Below, in pieces: positions 39,684 to 47,914 of a DNA stretch of 64,000 bases. The DNA lies in NCBI RefSeq assembly GCF_023101665.1, contig NZ_CP082161.1, positions 5,022,001 through 5,086,000 on the forward strand, given 5' to 3'. The position numbers and the translations under genes were made by a program. The number at the start of each line of letters is the position of its first letter. The first letter of the stretch is position 1. The stretch is from Bradyrhizobium sp. 195 (GTDB lineage Bacteria > Pseudomonadota > Alphaproteobacteria > Rhizobiales > Xanthobacteraceae). The notes beneath the pieces are model-generated. The model saw only the letters and a list, made by a program, of their open reading frames with translations. It ran no database searches and was not told the origin of the DNA.

Positions 39684-42155
39684 ATGCCCCATCGTCAGCC
39701 TCCGATCGACCTGTCGAAGTTTCACACTGACGACAATGATTTCGCGCATTTGTCATTGAAGAACCTGATCGACGCCCGCGAACTCTTCCACATTCACTTG
39801 ATGCGGCATCCCAACGTCGTCGCCACCGCGATCGGCCGCTACCGCATTCGCAAGGGAGACAGCTGGCCGCATGCCAGGAAAAAGCATCACGGCAAGGGCG
39901 TACGGCGCCTCGACAACTCGGAAATCCGCCCCTACTCGTGGCCCTGTATCCTGGTCTTCGTCTCGGAGTGGCAGAACCCGAGCGAATTCCAGTCCCGGCC
40001 GGGCGATCTGATCCCGAGCACGGTGTTCATGCCGGACGGCTCGAAAGTCCCGATCTGCGTCATCGAGGCCCCCAGGGAATCGGAGACGTCCATCGAGGCA
40101 CCGAACGACATCAGCTATCCCCTCAACAACATCGGTCCGGGCAACCCGCTGATCGCCAACGTCCAGGGGCAAAGATTTCTCGCGACGATCGCCTGCCTGG
40201 TCAGCGACGGCCACAAGTTCTATGCCCTGACCAATCGCCACGTTGCGGGAGAGGAAGGCGAGCCGGTGAACGCGATCTTGGCGGGGACCGAGGAGCGCAT
40301 CGGTGAGACCGCCGCCAAACAGCTTACCCGCCTTCCGTTCTCGTCGCTTTACCCAAACCTCACGCTCAGCGACACCTTCGTGAACCTCGATGTTGGGCTC
40401 GTCGAGATCGACGATATCTCGCGCTGGACCACGCAAGTCAAAGGCATCGAGGGCACGGTCGGACCGATGGCTGACTTCTCCGGCTCCAACCTCTCACTGA
40501 GTCTGGTCGGATGCGCCGTGCGCGGCATCGGCGCGGCCAGCGGGACCATGCTCGGGGAGATTCACGGCCTCTTCTACCGCTACAAGACCAGCGGCGGATT
40601 CGAATATGTCGCCGACCTGATGATCGGACCGCGGACACACGAGGCGGCAGGCAAGCAGGCGGCGACGAAGTTCGCAACGCTGCCGGGAGACTCTGGAGCG
40701 CTCTGGTTGCTCGAGCCGGCCGGAAAAGCGGATGCCGACGATAGGGACAAGGCCGCCAACGCTCAGTACCTGCCGCTGGCCATGCAGTGGGGGCGCAATA
40801 TGCTCTATTCGGCAGACAAGGCTCCGCCTCAGGGCTTCGCGTTGACCACCCTGCTGTCGCGCACCTGCGCTCTGCTCGAGGTCGACTTCGTGCGCGGGTG
40901 GAACATAGATCAGCCCGACACCTGGGGCGCGCTTGGACATTTCTCCATCGCCTCGCGAACGCTGGTCGCGCTGTCGACCCGCTTCCCGAAGCTGAAGAAG
41001 CTGATGGAGAACAATCTCGCCATCATCAGCCATGAGGACGCGGCCCTCGACGAGGGCGACTTCAAAGGCATGGGGAGCGAGGATTTCGTGCCCATGGCCG
41101 ACGTTCCCGACTTCTTCTGGAAGCCGCGTGTCGCTAAGCAGGGCTTCGCCCGCCAATTCGAAGGCAGCAATCACTTCGCCGACATGGATCAGCCCGGTCC
41201 GCAAGGCAAGACGCTGCTGGATCTCACCAAGAATGACGCCAACGTCGACCCGAACGTCTGGGAAACCTTCTACGATGGCATCACCGACATCCTCAGCGGC
41301 GAGAAGATCAAGGAAGATCGGCGCGGCCTGCTGCCGTTCCGCGTCTGGCAGATCTTCGACCAGATGTGCGACTTCGCCGCGAAGGGCAAGGCCGAGGAAT
41401 TCGTCTGCGCTGCCGGCGTGCTCGCCCACTATCTCGGAGACGCCTGTCAGCCGCTCCATATTTCCTATCTGCACGACGGCGATCCCGGACGCGCGGTCAA
41501 GCATGTCTTCAGCAAGGGAAAGAAGGCTGGACAGACCAAGCTGCAAGCGCTCGGCATGGGCGTCCACAGCGCCTATGAGGACGCCATGGTCTTCGAGAAC
41601 CGCAAGGCCATTCTCCAGGGACTGAAGCAAACGCCCAAGGTTCAGCAATCCGAGCTCGTCGCCTCCGGCCGCGACGCGGCGATCGCGACGATCAAGTTGA
41701 TGCGCGAGACGTTCAAGTCGTTGCCGCCTGCGAAGGTCGTGCAGGCCTATGTCGACGTGGGCAAGGGTGGCAAGGCCGCCTCTGCCAAGTTGTGGTCCCT
41801 GTTCGGCAAGAAGACCATCGGCGTGATGCAGGACGGCGCGCATCTGCTCGCCGTGCTCTGGGAAAGCGCCTGGCAGATCGGCAATGGCGAGACGAACGTA
41901 ACGCGGCAAGGCGCCCTGACCCAGAAGAAGGCCATGAGCATCGTCCAGAACGAGAACTTCCTGCCCTCGTTCACCATCGGACAGATCGGCAAGGTGCTGC
42001 GCGGCCTGCCGGCGGCGGCGTCTGGACAAGCCGGTGCCAAACCGGCTTCGCCCAATCGCAGGACCACAACGACGCGCCAGCAGCGCGGGGGCCAATCCAA
42101 GCCGGACCGCGGACGAACGTCCACGACGAGCAGGCGCGTCACAGTGCGTCGCTGA
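39684..42155 (+). CDS. Trypsin-like serine protease fused to an S1/P1-type zinc nuclease domain
   Basis: This 823-residue protein appears cytoplasmic, with no signal peptide from ATG 39684 (GGAG eight bases upstream). Residues 1-135 form an N-terminal domain with LIDARELFHIHLMRHPNVVA and IGRYRIRKG. Residues about 150-400 are a trypsin fold with triad His186 (ALTNRHV), Asp236 (NLDVGLVEID) and Ser337 (LPGDSGALW). Residues about 410-770 match S1/P1 nucleases: W414-G-A-L-G-H419 is identical to the mature start of P1 nuclease, with MAD (Asp473), NHFAD (His497), H582-YLG-D586-ACQPL-H592 and H628-SAY-E632 supplying the other zinc ligands. The tail is basic and Thr/Arg-rich. It is unlinked to any operon and convergent with a cyclase gene. 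Activity and role (possibly a protease-activated toxic nuclease) are inferred; a phospholipase C-like activity of the same fold is an alternative. Confidence 0.85.
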   Translation: MPHRQPPIDLSKFHTDDNDFAHLSLKNLIDARELFHIHLMRHPNVVATAIGRYRIRKGDSWPHARKKHHGKGVRRLDNSEIRPYSWPCILVFVSEWQNPSEFQSRPGDLIPSTVFMPDGSKVPICVIEAPRESETSIEAPNDISYPLNNIGPGNPLIANVQGQRFLATIACLVSDGHKFYALTNRHVAGEEGEPVNAILAGTEERIGETAAKQLTRLPFSSLYPNLTLSDTFVNLDVGLVEIDDISRWTTQVKGIEGTVGPMADFSGSNLSLSLVGCAVRGIGAASGTMLGEIHGLFYRYKTSGGFEYVADLMIGPRTHEAAGKQAATKFATLPGDSGALWLLEPAGKADADDRDKAANAQYLPLAMQWGRNMLYSADKAPPQGFALTTLLSRTCALLEVDFVRGWNIDQPDTWGALGHFSIASRTLVALSTRFPKLKKLMENNLAIISHEDAALDEGDFKGMGSEDFVPMADVPDFFWKPRVAKQGFARQFEGSNHFADMDQPGPQGKTLLDLTKNDANVDPNVWETFYDGITDILSGEKIKEDRRGLLPFRVWQIFDQMCDFAAKGKAEEFVCAAGVLAHYLGDACQPLHISYLHDGDPGRAVKHVFSKGKKAGQTKLQALGMGVHSAYEDAMVFENRKAILQGLKQTPKVQQSELVASGRDAAIATIKLMRETFKSLPPAKVVQAYVDVGKGGKAASAKLWSLFGKKTIGVMQDGAHLLAVLWESAWQIGNGETNVTRQGALTQKKAMSIVQNENFLPSFTIGQIGKVLRGLPAAASGQAGAKPASPNRRTTTTRQQRGGQSKPDRGRTSTTSRRVTVRR

Positions 42156-42217
42156 TCCGCTTCGAACGTCCGGACGCTCGCTCCTGCGGCGTCCGGCCAT
42201 CGATGCAGTCGTGAAGC

Positions 42218-43477
42218 CTAACCCGCCAGATAGCGCTCGTAGCTCCCCGTCACCGGCTCGCTGGCGTCGACCTCAGGGTCGAGCGTGTAAAGATCCTGCG
42301 CGCGGCCGATGCCGCGCAGGGCGTAGCGGCCGGTGGAGACGAGATAGCGCCGCCCAGCGGCATCCAGGCCCTTGTAGAACTCCGCGGAAGCCAGCAGCTC
42401 GCGGTCGACCGAACGGCTCATCGAGGCGATGCGACTGACCTCGTTGACGGTCGGGCCGACCACCGTGAAGTCGAGCCGGTCCTCGCTACCGATATTGCCG
42501 TAAAAGACCTGGCCGACATGCAGGCCGATATAGGCTGACGTGGTGGGACGGCCATCGGCCTCGCGCCGTTTGTTCAGCGCCGCGACGTTCTTGCGGAACA
42601 GGTGCTCGGCGCGAAGCGCTGCGCGCCGTGCATCCGCCATGTCCTCGCCCCAGAACATCGCGAGTACGCCGTCCCCGATCAGCTTGAGCACGTCGCCGCC
42701 GGCATCGTGGATCGCGTCGATCACGGCCTGCGCATAATCGTTGAGGAACGGGATGATCTCGTCGGGGCCGATGCTTTCGCTGATCCCGGTCGAGCCGCGC
42801 AGGTCGGAGTACCACAGCACGGCGTTGATGCGCTCGGTGACGCCGCGCGAGATGCGCCCGCGCAGCACCTGCTCGGAGGCATCGCGGCCGAGATAGACGC
42901 GGCCGAGCGTGCGCACGATGTCGACCTGCTGCGCCGATTTGATCGCGAGCCCCAGCACCGGCACGAGATCGCGCAGCGCTTCCAGCTCGGCTTGGCTGAA
43001 GCCGCTGTCGCGCCGCGTGGTCCAGCAGGAATAAAGACAGTCCATCAGGCCGAGCGCGCCGTTCTCGCCAAAGCGATGCACGAAGGCGAGATAGTGCTTG
43101 TGGCCTTTTTCGGCGAGTTCGCCGATCTGCGAGAAATCCAGCGACGGCGCATCGGCGAGATCGATCACCATCTCGTCGTCGCCATTCTCGAGCATGTGGA
43201 AGAACACCGAGCGGCGCCAGCTCTTGGCGGCGTCGCCGTCGGCGGTCGAGCCGTATTCGAACGCGTCGCTCTCGTTGCTGGCACGGTCGCTCCAGCGGAA
43301 GCCGCGGCCTTCATAGATCGGATGCAGCGTGTCGATCACGACCAGCCCGCGCGACAGGTCCAGCCCTTCGGCGCAGCAGCGCTCGCAGAAGCCGCGGAGC
43401 AGTTCGTTTTCGGGCAGGCCCGTGAGTCCCTGGCCGGTGAGCCAGTTCATCAGCGCAAGGCGCGAGGTCAATTGCAT
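42218..43477 (-). CDS. Adenylate/guanylate cyclase domain-containing protein
   Basis: This 419-residue protein has an N-terminal sensory-like region (about 1-185, including SRGLVVIDTLHPIYEGRGFR) and a class III cyclase domain. Catalytic features are the metal Asp225 (WYSDLRGSTG), Lys265 and Asp269 (LKLIGDGVLAMF), Asp336 (RLDFTVVG) and the transition-state residues Asn345/Arg349 (TVNEVSR). The residues needed for cAMP synthesis are all there. There is no signal peptide or membrane segment. It is convergent with the protease-nuclease, 62 bp apart. Confidence 0.88.
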   Translation of the reverse strand: MQLTSRLALMNWLTGQGLTGLPENELLRGFCERCCAEGLDLSRGLVVIDTLHPIYEGRGFRWSDRASNESDAFEYGSTADGDAAKSWRRSVFFHMLENGDDEMVIDLADAPSLDFSQIGELAEKGHKHYLAFVHRFGENGALGLMDCLYSCWTTRRDSGFSQAELEALRDLVPVLGLAIKSAQQVDIVRTLGRVYLGRDASEQVLRGRISRGVTERINAVLWYSDLRGSTGISESIGPDEIIPFLNDYAQAVIDAIHDAGGDVLKLIGDGVLAMFWGEDMADARRAALRAEHLFRKNVAALNKRREADGRPTTSAYIGLHVGQVFYGNIGSEDRLDFTVVGPTVNEVSRIASMSRSVDRELLASAEFYKGLDAAGRRYLVSTGRYALRGIGRAQDLYTLDPEVDASEPVTGSYERYLAG

Positions 43478-43642
43478 GCGCCATTATGGCGTGCATTCGT
43501 GACGAGCGGAAGGCCACGCGCGAACCTCGTGCATCCGAGGCTCCCGCCCATAGCAGGTCGAATATGCCGCAGCCGCTGTTGACGCGCTGTCATGCCGACT
43601 GCAAATGGAACCGATGACACCGCCGACCATAAATACAGGAAT

Positions 43643-44800
43643 ATGAGCCAGCGCCAGCTCCCGATTATCCTGGCGCTCGGCACCACGCAGACGCTGGCCT
43701 GGGCGTCCAGCTATTATCTGCCGGCGCTGATCGCCGATCCCATGGCGCGCGACCTCGGTGTCTCCTCCAACTGGATCTTTGGCGCGTTCTCGGCTTCGCT
43801 GGTGATCTCGGCGATGCTCGGCCCGCGCATCGGGCGCCAGATCGATCTCGTCGGCGGCCGGCAGGTGCTGTCGGCCTCGAACCTGACGATTGCCGCCGGC
43901 CTCGCGCTGCTTGGCTTCGCACACTCCATCCCGGGGATGGTATTCGCCTGGCTCGTGCTCGGCATCGGCATGGCCATGGGGCTCTACGACGCCGCGTTCG
44001 CCGCGCTGGGCCGCATCTACGGCACCGAGGCACGCAGGCCCATCACCGGCATCACGCTGATGGCGGGTTTTGCCTCCACCGTCGGCTGGCCGCTCACCGC
44101 CTGGGGCCTCGCGCATATCGGCTGGCGCGAGACCTGCTTTGCCTGGGCGGCCGCCAACATCCTGATCGGCCTGCCGCTCAACTTCTTCATGCTGCCGGTG
44201 ATCAAGGGCGCCAGGCAGGCGGCGGCCACGGCCGAGAAGCCGCATCTGCCGCTCGACCGCACCATGCTCCTGCTCGCCTTCATCTTCGCGGCGGTCTGGA
44301 CCGTCACCGGCGCCATGGCCGCGCATTTCCCGCGCATCCTGGAGACGACAGGAGCCACGCCGGCCGAGGCGATCGCCGCCGGCGCACTGATCGGCCCGGC
44401 GCAAGTCGGTGCGCGCATGTTGGAGGCCGGCTTCCTCAGCCGTTTCCATCCGCTGTGGTCGACGCGGCTCGCCTGCCTCACCCACCCGATCGGCGCGGTG
44501 ATCGTGGCGATCTTCGGCGGCGCTGCGGCAAGCGCCTTCGCGCTGTTCCACGGCTCCGGCAACGGCATCCTGACGATCGCGCGCGGCACGCTGCCGCTGT
44601 CGATCTTCGGCCCGAACGATTTCGGCTACCGTCTCGGCATCGTCGGCGCGCCCGCGCGGATGGCTCAGGCGGTGGCGCCGCTGGCTTTCGGCCTCTTGAT
44701 CGACCTCATGGGCGCCAAGGTGCTGATCGTCTCCTCCGCGCTAAGCCTTTCGGCGCTGGCCGCGCTGTTCCTGATCCGCACCAGGCCGCGGCCGGATTGA
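43643..44800 (+). CDS. MFS transporter
   Basis: This 385-residue protein has twelve predicted membrane segments starting LPIILALGTTQTLAWASSYY. The family loop GPRIGRQIDLVGGRQVLSAS follows helix 2. ATG 43643 has ACAGGA upstream; an in-frame ATG 17 codons earlier is possible. It resembles the small bacterial MFS group related to monocarboxylate-type transporters; the substrate is unknown. The short membrane protein at 44832 follows by 31 bp and may be cotranscribed. Confidence 0.8.
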   Translation: MSQRQLPIILALGTTQTLAWASSYYLPALIADPMARDLGVSSNWIFGAFSASLVISAMLGPRIGRQIDLVGGRQVLSASNLTIAAGLALLGFAHSIPGMVFAWLVLGIGMAMGLYDAAFAALGRIYGTEARRPITGITLMAGFASTVGWPLTAWGLAHIGWRETCFAWAAANILIGLPLNFFMLPVIKGARQAAATAEKPHLPLDRTMLLLAFIFAAVWTVTGAMAAHFPRILETTGATPAEAIAAGALIGPAQVGARMLEAGFLSRFHPLWSTRLACLTHPIGAVIVAIFGGAAASAFALFHGSGNGILTIARGTLPLSIFGPNDFGYRLGIVGAPARMAQAVAPLAFGLLIDLMGAKVLIVSSALSLSALAALFLIRTRPRPD

Positions 44801-44831
44801 CGGCGGGGGAGCTTTCGCGCAGAAGCGGGCC

Positions 44832-45023
44832 ATGAGCGAAGACGCCGGCCCGCCCCGCACATTCAAAGGCCTCCTGCGCTGGGCGACCACGCCGCCGCAG
44901 GCCTGGGGCGTCTACCTCCTCGCCCTCCTCTTGATCTGGCTGCTCTCGTTCTATGCCGGCACGCTGAAGCCGAAGAGGACGCCGGAGCCGAGCCCGCCCG
45001 CGGCGACCGCGCCGAAAGGCTGA
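44832..45023 (+). CDS. Small single-pass membrane protein of unknown function
   Basis: This 63-residue protein has one membrane segment, WGVYLLALLLIWLLSFYAGT (about residues 25-44), between a polar N-terminus (MSEDAGPPRTFKGLLRWATT) and a proline-rich C-terminus (PKRTPEPSPPAATAPKG). No family recognised. It follows the MFS gene on the same strand. Confidence 0.55.
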   Translation: MSEDAGPPRTFKGLLRWATTPPQAWGVYLLALLLIWLLSFYAGTLKPKRTPEPSPPAATAPKG

Positions 45024-45031
45024 TCCACGCC

Positions 45032-45862
45032 TTAGTCGTAAAACTCCGGCGCCATCTTCTGGCTGTCGCGCTGGGCCTTGTCATGGTTGATCCAGAGCTG
45101 CCCTTTTTCCTTGGCGAGGGTATCGGCGATCTTCTGCATCGAGGCCGCGCTCTGGTCCTTGTCGACGTTCATGCCGGGCACGCGGCGGTTGTCCCAATTG
45201 TCCTTGAAGTGCACGGCATCGCCGGACAGCACCACAGCGCCGGTCTTCGGCAGTTTCACCAGCAGCGACTGGTGTCCCGGCGTGTGGCCGGGCGTCGACA
45301 GGATGGTCACGCTGCCGTCGCCGAAGACATCCTTGTCGCCGTTAAGCAGCTCCACCGGATGCGAAGGCTTGAAGCGCGGTGCGTTGTTGGCACCGGGCCA
45401 GTCATATTCGGCCTTCTGCACGTAAAGCATGGCCTGCGGAAACAGCTCGACATTGCCGGTGTGATCGGGATGCGTATGTGAGACGGCCATCGCCTTGACG
45501 TCCTCCGGCTTGAGGCCGAGCTGTTCGAGCTGGCTGGCCAGCGTCTTCGGCCGCCGCCAGGTGACGGCCTTGGGGTCGGCGGGCACGAGACCGCCAGGCA
45601 TGGAAGCGACGGAATCGGCGATGCCGGTATCCCACAGGAACCAGCCCTTGCTGTGCTTGACGAGATAGCAGCTGTCGACGAAGTCCATCGTCTTGCCCTC
45701 GTTCAGGCCGGGCGTCCAGCGCGAGATGTCGCCGGCGGTGCCCTCGCCGCAATTGAGCACGTAGAGCCTTTCGACGCCGGATTTTTCCGATTGCGCCAGC
45801 GCCGCGGGGCCGGACAGGGCCAGTGCAGCGATAAGGAGAGCGAGCTTGGTCCTGCGCATCAT
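45032..45862 (-). CDS. Periplasmic metallo-beta-lactamase-fold hydrolase (AHL lactonase-like)
   Basis: This 276-residue protein has a signal peptide (RRTKLALLIAALALSGPAAL, cleavage near AQSEK). The zinc-binding motif HTHPDH (H129, H131, D133, H134) is followed by STPGHTPGH, GDAVHF and a late His. The ERLYVLNCGEGTAGDISRW start resembles N-acyl-homoserine-lactone lactonases of the AttM/AiiB type, but those are cytoplasmic. Two Met codons (45862, 45859) follow GGAGGA. Substrate uncertain; quorum quenching is only one possibility. Confidence 0.8.
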   Translation of the reverse strand: MMRRTKLALLIAALALSGPAALAQSEKSGVERLYVLNCGEGTAGDISRWTPGLNEGKTMDFVDSCYLVKHSKGWFLWDTGIADSVASMPGGLVPADPKAVTWRRPKTLASQLEQLGLKPEDVKAMAVSHTHPDHTGNVELFPQAMLYVQKAEYDWPGANNAPRFKPSHPVELLNGDKDVFGDGSVTILSTPGHTPGHQSLLVKLPKTGAVVLSGDAVHFKDNWDNRRVPGMNVDKDQSAASMQKIADTLAKEKGQLWINHDKAQRDSQKMAPEFYD

Positions 45863-45932
45863 TGTTCCTCCCTTGCAGCCGTGCAGGCCGACCGAGGAAC
45901 AACCCCGGCCGCGCCGCAGAATTCCGGTCTCG

Positions 45933-46898
45933 TCAATGCGGGCAGGTCTCGACCTCCACCGTGACATGGCTGAGGCCCTTCAGCCCGGCGAGCCGCCGCT
46001 TGTAAGCGGCCGGCTGCTTCGGCTGGTCCGACACCACCGAGAGCAGCACGGCACAATGGCCGGGGCCGACCTGCCACAGATGCAAATCGGTGACGCGGTC
46101 GTCACCGACCTCCATGCGCGCCCGGATCACCCGCTCCAGCTTCACGTCGGCGCGCACGTCGAGCAGCACCGCACCTGACGACTTGACGAGGCCGAAGGCC
46201 CAGCTCGCGATCACCGCGCTGCCGATCAGGCCGACGGCGGGATCGGCCCAGACCCATCCCGAATACATGGCGACCGCGAGCGCTGCGATCGCCAGCACCG
46301 AGGTCGCGGCATCGGTCATGACATGGACATAGGCCGCGCGCAGATTGTTGTCGTGATGGTGATGGCCGTGGTGATCATGGTCATGATCGTCGTGCTCATC
46401 ATGCGCATGGCCGTGCTCATGACCATGATGGTGATGATCGTGGTTGTCGCGCAGCAGCCACGCACTGGCGAGGTTGACGCAGAGACCGAGGGCGGCCACC
46501 GCCATTGCCTCACCGTAGACGATCGGCACCGGATTGATCAGCCGCAGCACACTCTCATACGCGATCTCGACCGCGATCAGGCCGAGGATGATCGCACTGG
46601 CGAAGGCGGCGAGATCGCCGAACTTGCCGGTGCCGAAGGTGAAGTGCGCATTGCCCAGATGCCGCCGCGCGAAGCGGTAGGCGAAGACGGCAATGCCGAG
46701 CGCCGCCGCATGCGTGCCCATGTGCCAGCCGTCGGCCAGGAGCGCCATCGACCCGAACAGCGAACCGGCCACGATCTCGCCGACCATCATGACGAGCGTC
46801 AGCAGGACCACGAGCCAGGTGCGCCGCTCGTTCTCGTCGTGCTTTTCGCCCAGGAAGGCGTGGTCGTGGGTCCATTGTTCGATGGAATGGGAATGCAT
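45933..46898 (-). CDS. dmeF: CDF family metal efflux transporter (DmeF-like)
   Basis: This 321-residue cation diffusion facilitator exports divalent metal ions (Co2+/Ni2+ in DmeF relatives) from the cytoplasm. Membrane segments carry metal-site residues in DGWHMGTHAAALG and HVMTDAATS. A long His/Asp-rich loop (DNHDHHHHGHEHGHAHDEHD) lies between segments 4 and 5, and the C-terminal domain ends TVEVETCPH. The usual upstream RcnR-type regulator DmeR is not in this window. It is divergent from the chrB-like gene. Confidence 0.88.
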   Translation of the reverse strand: MHSHSIEQWTHDHAFLGEKHDENERRTWLVVLLTLVMMVGEIVAGSLFGSMALLADGWHMGTHAAALGIAVFAYRFARRHLGNAHFTFGTGKFGDLAAFASAIILGLIAVEIAYESVLRLINPVPIVYGEAMAVAALGLCVNLASAWLLRDNHDHHHHGHEHGHAHDEHDDHDHDHHGHHHHDNNLRAAYVHVMTDAATSVLAIAALAVAMYSGWVWADPAVGLIGSAVIASWAFGLVKSSGAVLLDVRADVKLERVIRARMEVGDDRVTDLHLWQVGPGHCAVLLSVVSDQPKQPAAYKRRLAGLKGLSHVTVEVETCPH

Positions 46899-47095
46899 CG
46901 AATTCTCCAGGAGATTCAGGTCTGTTGGGATTCAGTATAGCCCGGCGGACAGCAATTTTCGAAGGCGCAATCGTCCGGCGGATTGACAGTGCTTCTTAGT
47001 TTCGCTGTAATCTGCCCCATGGGGATTTGAGCGATCTCCCCACGAGGCGACAGGCCCAAGCATCGCGTCCCGTTCAATTCTTGCGAGGACGCAAC

Positions 47096-47914
47096 ATGTC
47101 TACATTCACAGCGATATCGTCTGACAAATTGGCACGGCTGATCGGCACGGCGAACGGCCCTGCCCTGATCGACGTTCGGACGGAGGAGGATTTTGCCGCC
47201 GACCAGCGGCTGATCCCGGGCTCCATCAAGCTCAGCCACGACAAGGTGACGGACTGGGGCGGCGCATTCGCCGGCCGCCGCGCCGTGGTCTCATGCTTCC
47301 GCGGCGAGAAGCTCGCGCAGGGCACCGCGGCCTGGCTGCGCCAGCTCGGTGTGCAAGCCGAGACGCTGGAGGGCGGCTTCGAGGGCTGGAAGGCGGCCAA
47401 GCTGCCGCTCGTCGACGCCCGCAAGCTGCCGCCGCGCGATGCCAAGGGGCGCACGGTCTGGGTGACGCGGGCCCGGCCGAAGGTCGATCGCATCGCCTGC
47501 CCCTGGCTGATCCGCCGCTTCGTCGATCCCCAGGCGGTGTTCCTCTATGTGGCGCCATCCGAGGTGATCGCCGTCGGTGAGCGCTTTGGCGCAGCCCCGT
47601 TCGACATCGAGAACGTGTTCTGGAGTCACCGCGGCGAGCTCTGCACCTTCGACGTGATGATCGAGGAGTTCGGCATCGCCACCCCGGCCCTGGTGCGGCT
47701 GGCAACATTGGTGCGCGGCGCCGACACGGCGCGGCCGGATCTGGCGCCGGAGGCACCCGGCCTGCTCGCGGCCTCGCTCGGGCTGTCGCGGATGTACGAC
47801 GACGACCTCGAACAGCTCGAGGCCGGCATGACGCTTTACGATGCCTTCTACCGCTGGTGCCGCGACGCCACCACCGAGACGCACAACTGGCCGACCAACA
47901 AGGTGAAGGCGTAA
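47096..47914 (+). CDS. Rhodanese domain plus ChrB-like C-terminal domain, chromate resistance protein
   Basis: This 272-residue protein has an N-terminal rhodanese domain with the active-site loop VVSCFRGEKLAQ (Cys about 65) and DVRTEEDFAADQ. A ChrB C-terminal domain follows (about residues 127-272), including VTRARPKVDRIACPWLIRRF. ChrB-type proteins regulate or assist chromate efflux; the rhodanese fusion is a known variant. Its TAA stop shares one base with the chrA ATG (TAATG), so it is translationally coupled to the transporter. ATG 47096 was chosen from the domain start. Confidence 0.85.
   Translation: MSTFTAISSDKLARLIGTANGPALIDVRTEEDFAADQRLIPGSIKLSHDKVTDWGGAFAGRRAVVSCFRGEKLAQGTAAWLRQLGVQAETLEGGFEGWKAAKLPLVDARKLPPRDAKGRTVWVTRARPKVDRIACPWLIRRFVDPQAVFLYVAPSEVIAVGERFGAAPFDIENVFWSHRGELCTFDVMIEEFGIATPALVRLATLVRGADTARPDLAPEAPGLLAASLGLSRMYDDDLEQLEAGMTLYDAFYRWCRDATTETHNWPTNKVKA

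Noticed and set aside
40494..42200. A 568-codon minus-strand frame opposite the protease-nuclease
   Set aside because: Arg/Leu/Asp-rich shadow. The plus-strand frame has two complete catalytic sites and a ribosome-binding site.
39684..43477. Protease-nuclease and cyclase as a two-gene signalling defence system
   Set aside because: The genes are convergent with separate control regions, and the cyclase has a common standalone architecture. There is no evidence in sequence that its product activates the nuclease. It could be revisited if the pair is conserved together.
46323..46512. Short tandem-like CATGATGGTGATG tract as a repeat array or CRISPR
   Set aside because: It encodes the His/Asp-rich loop of the metal exporter; its periodicity follows from the codons CAT/CAC/GAT/GAC.
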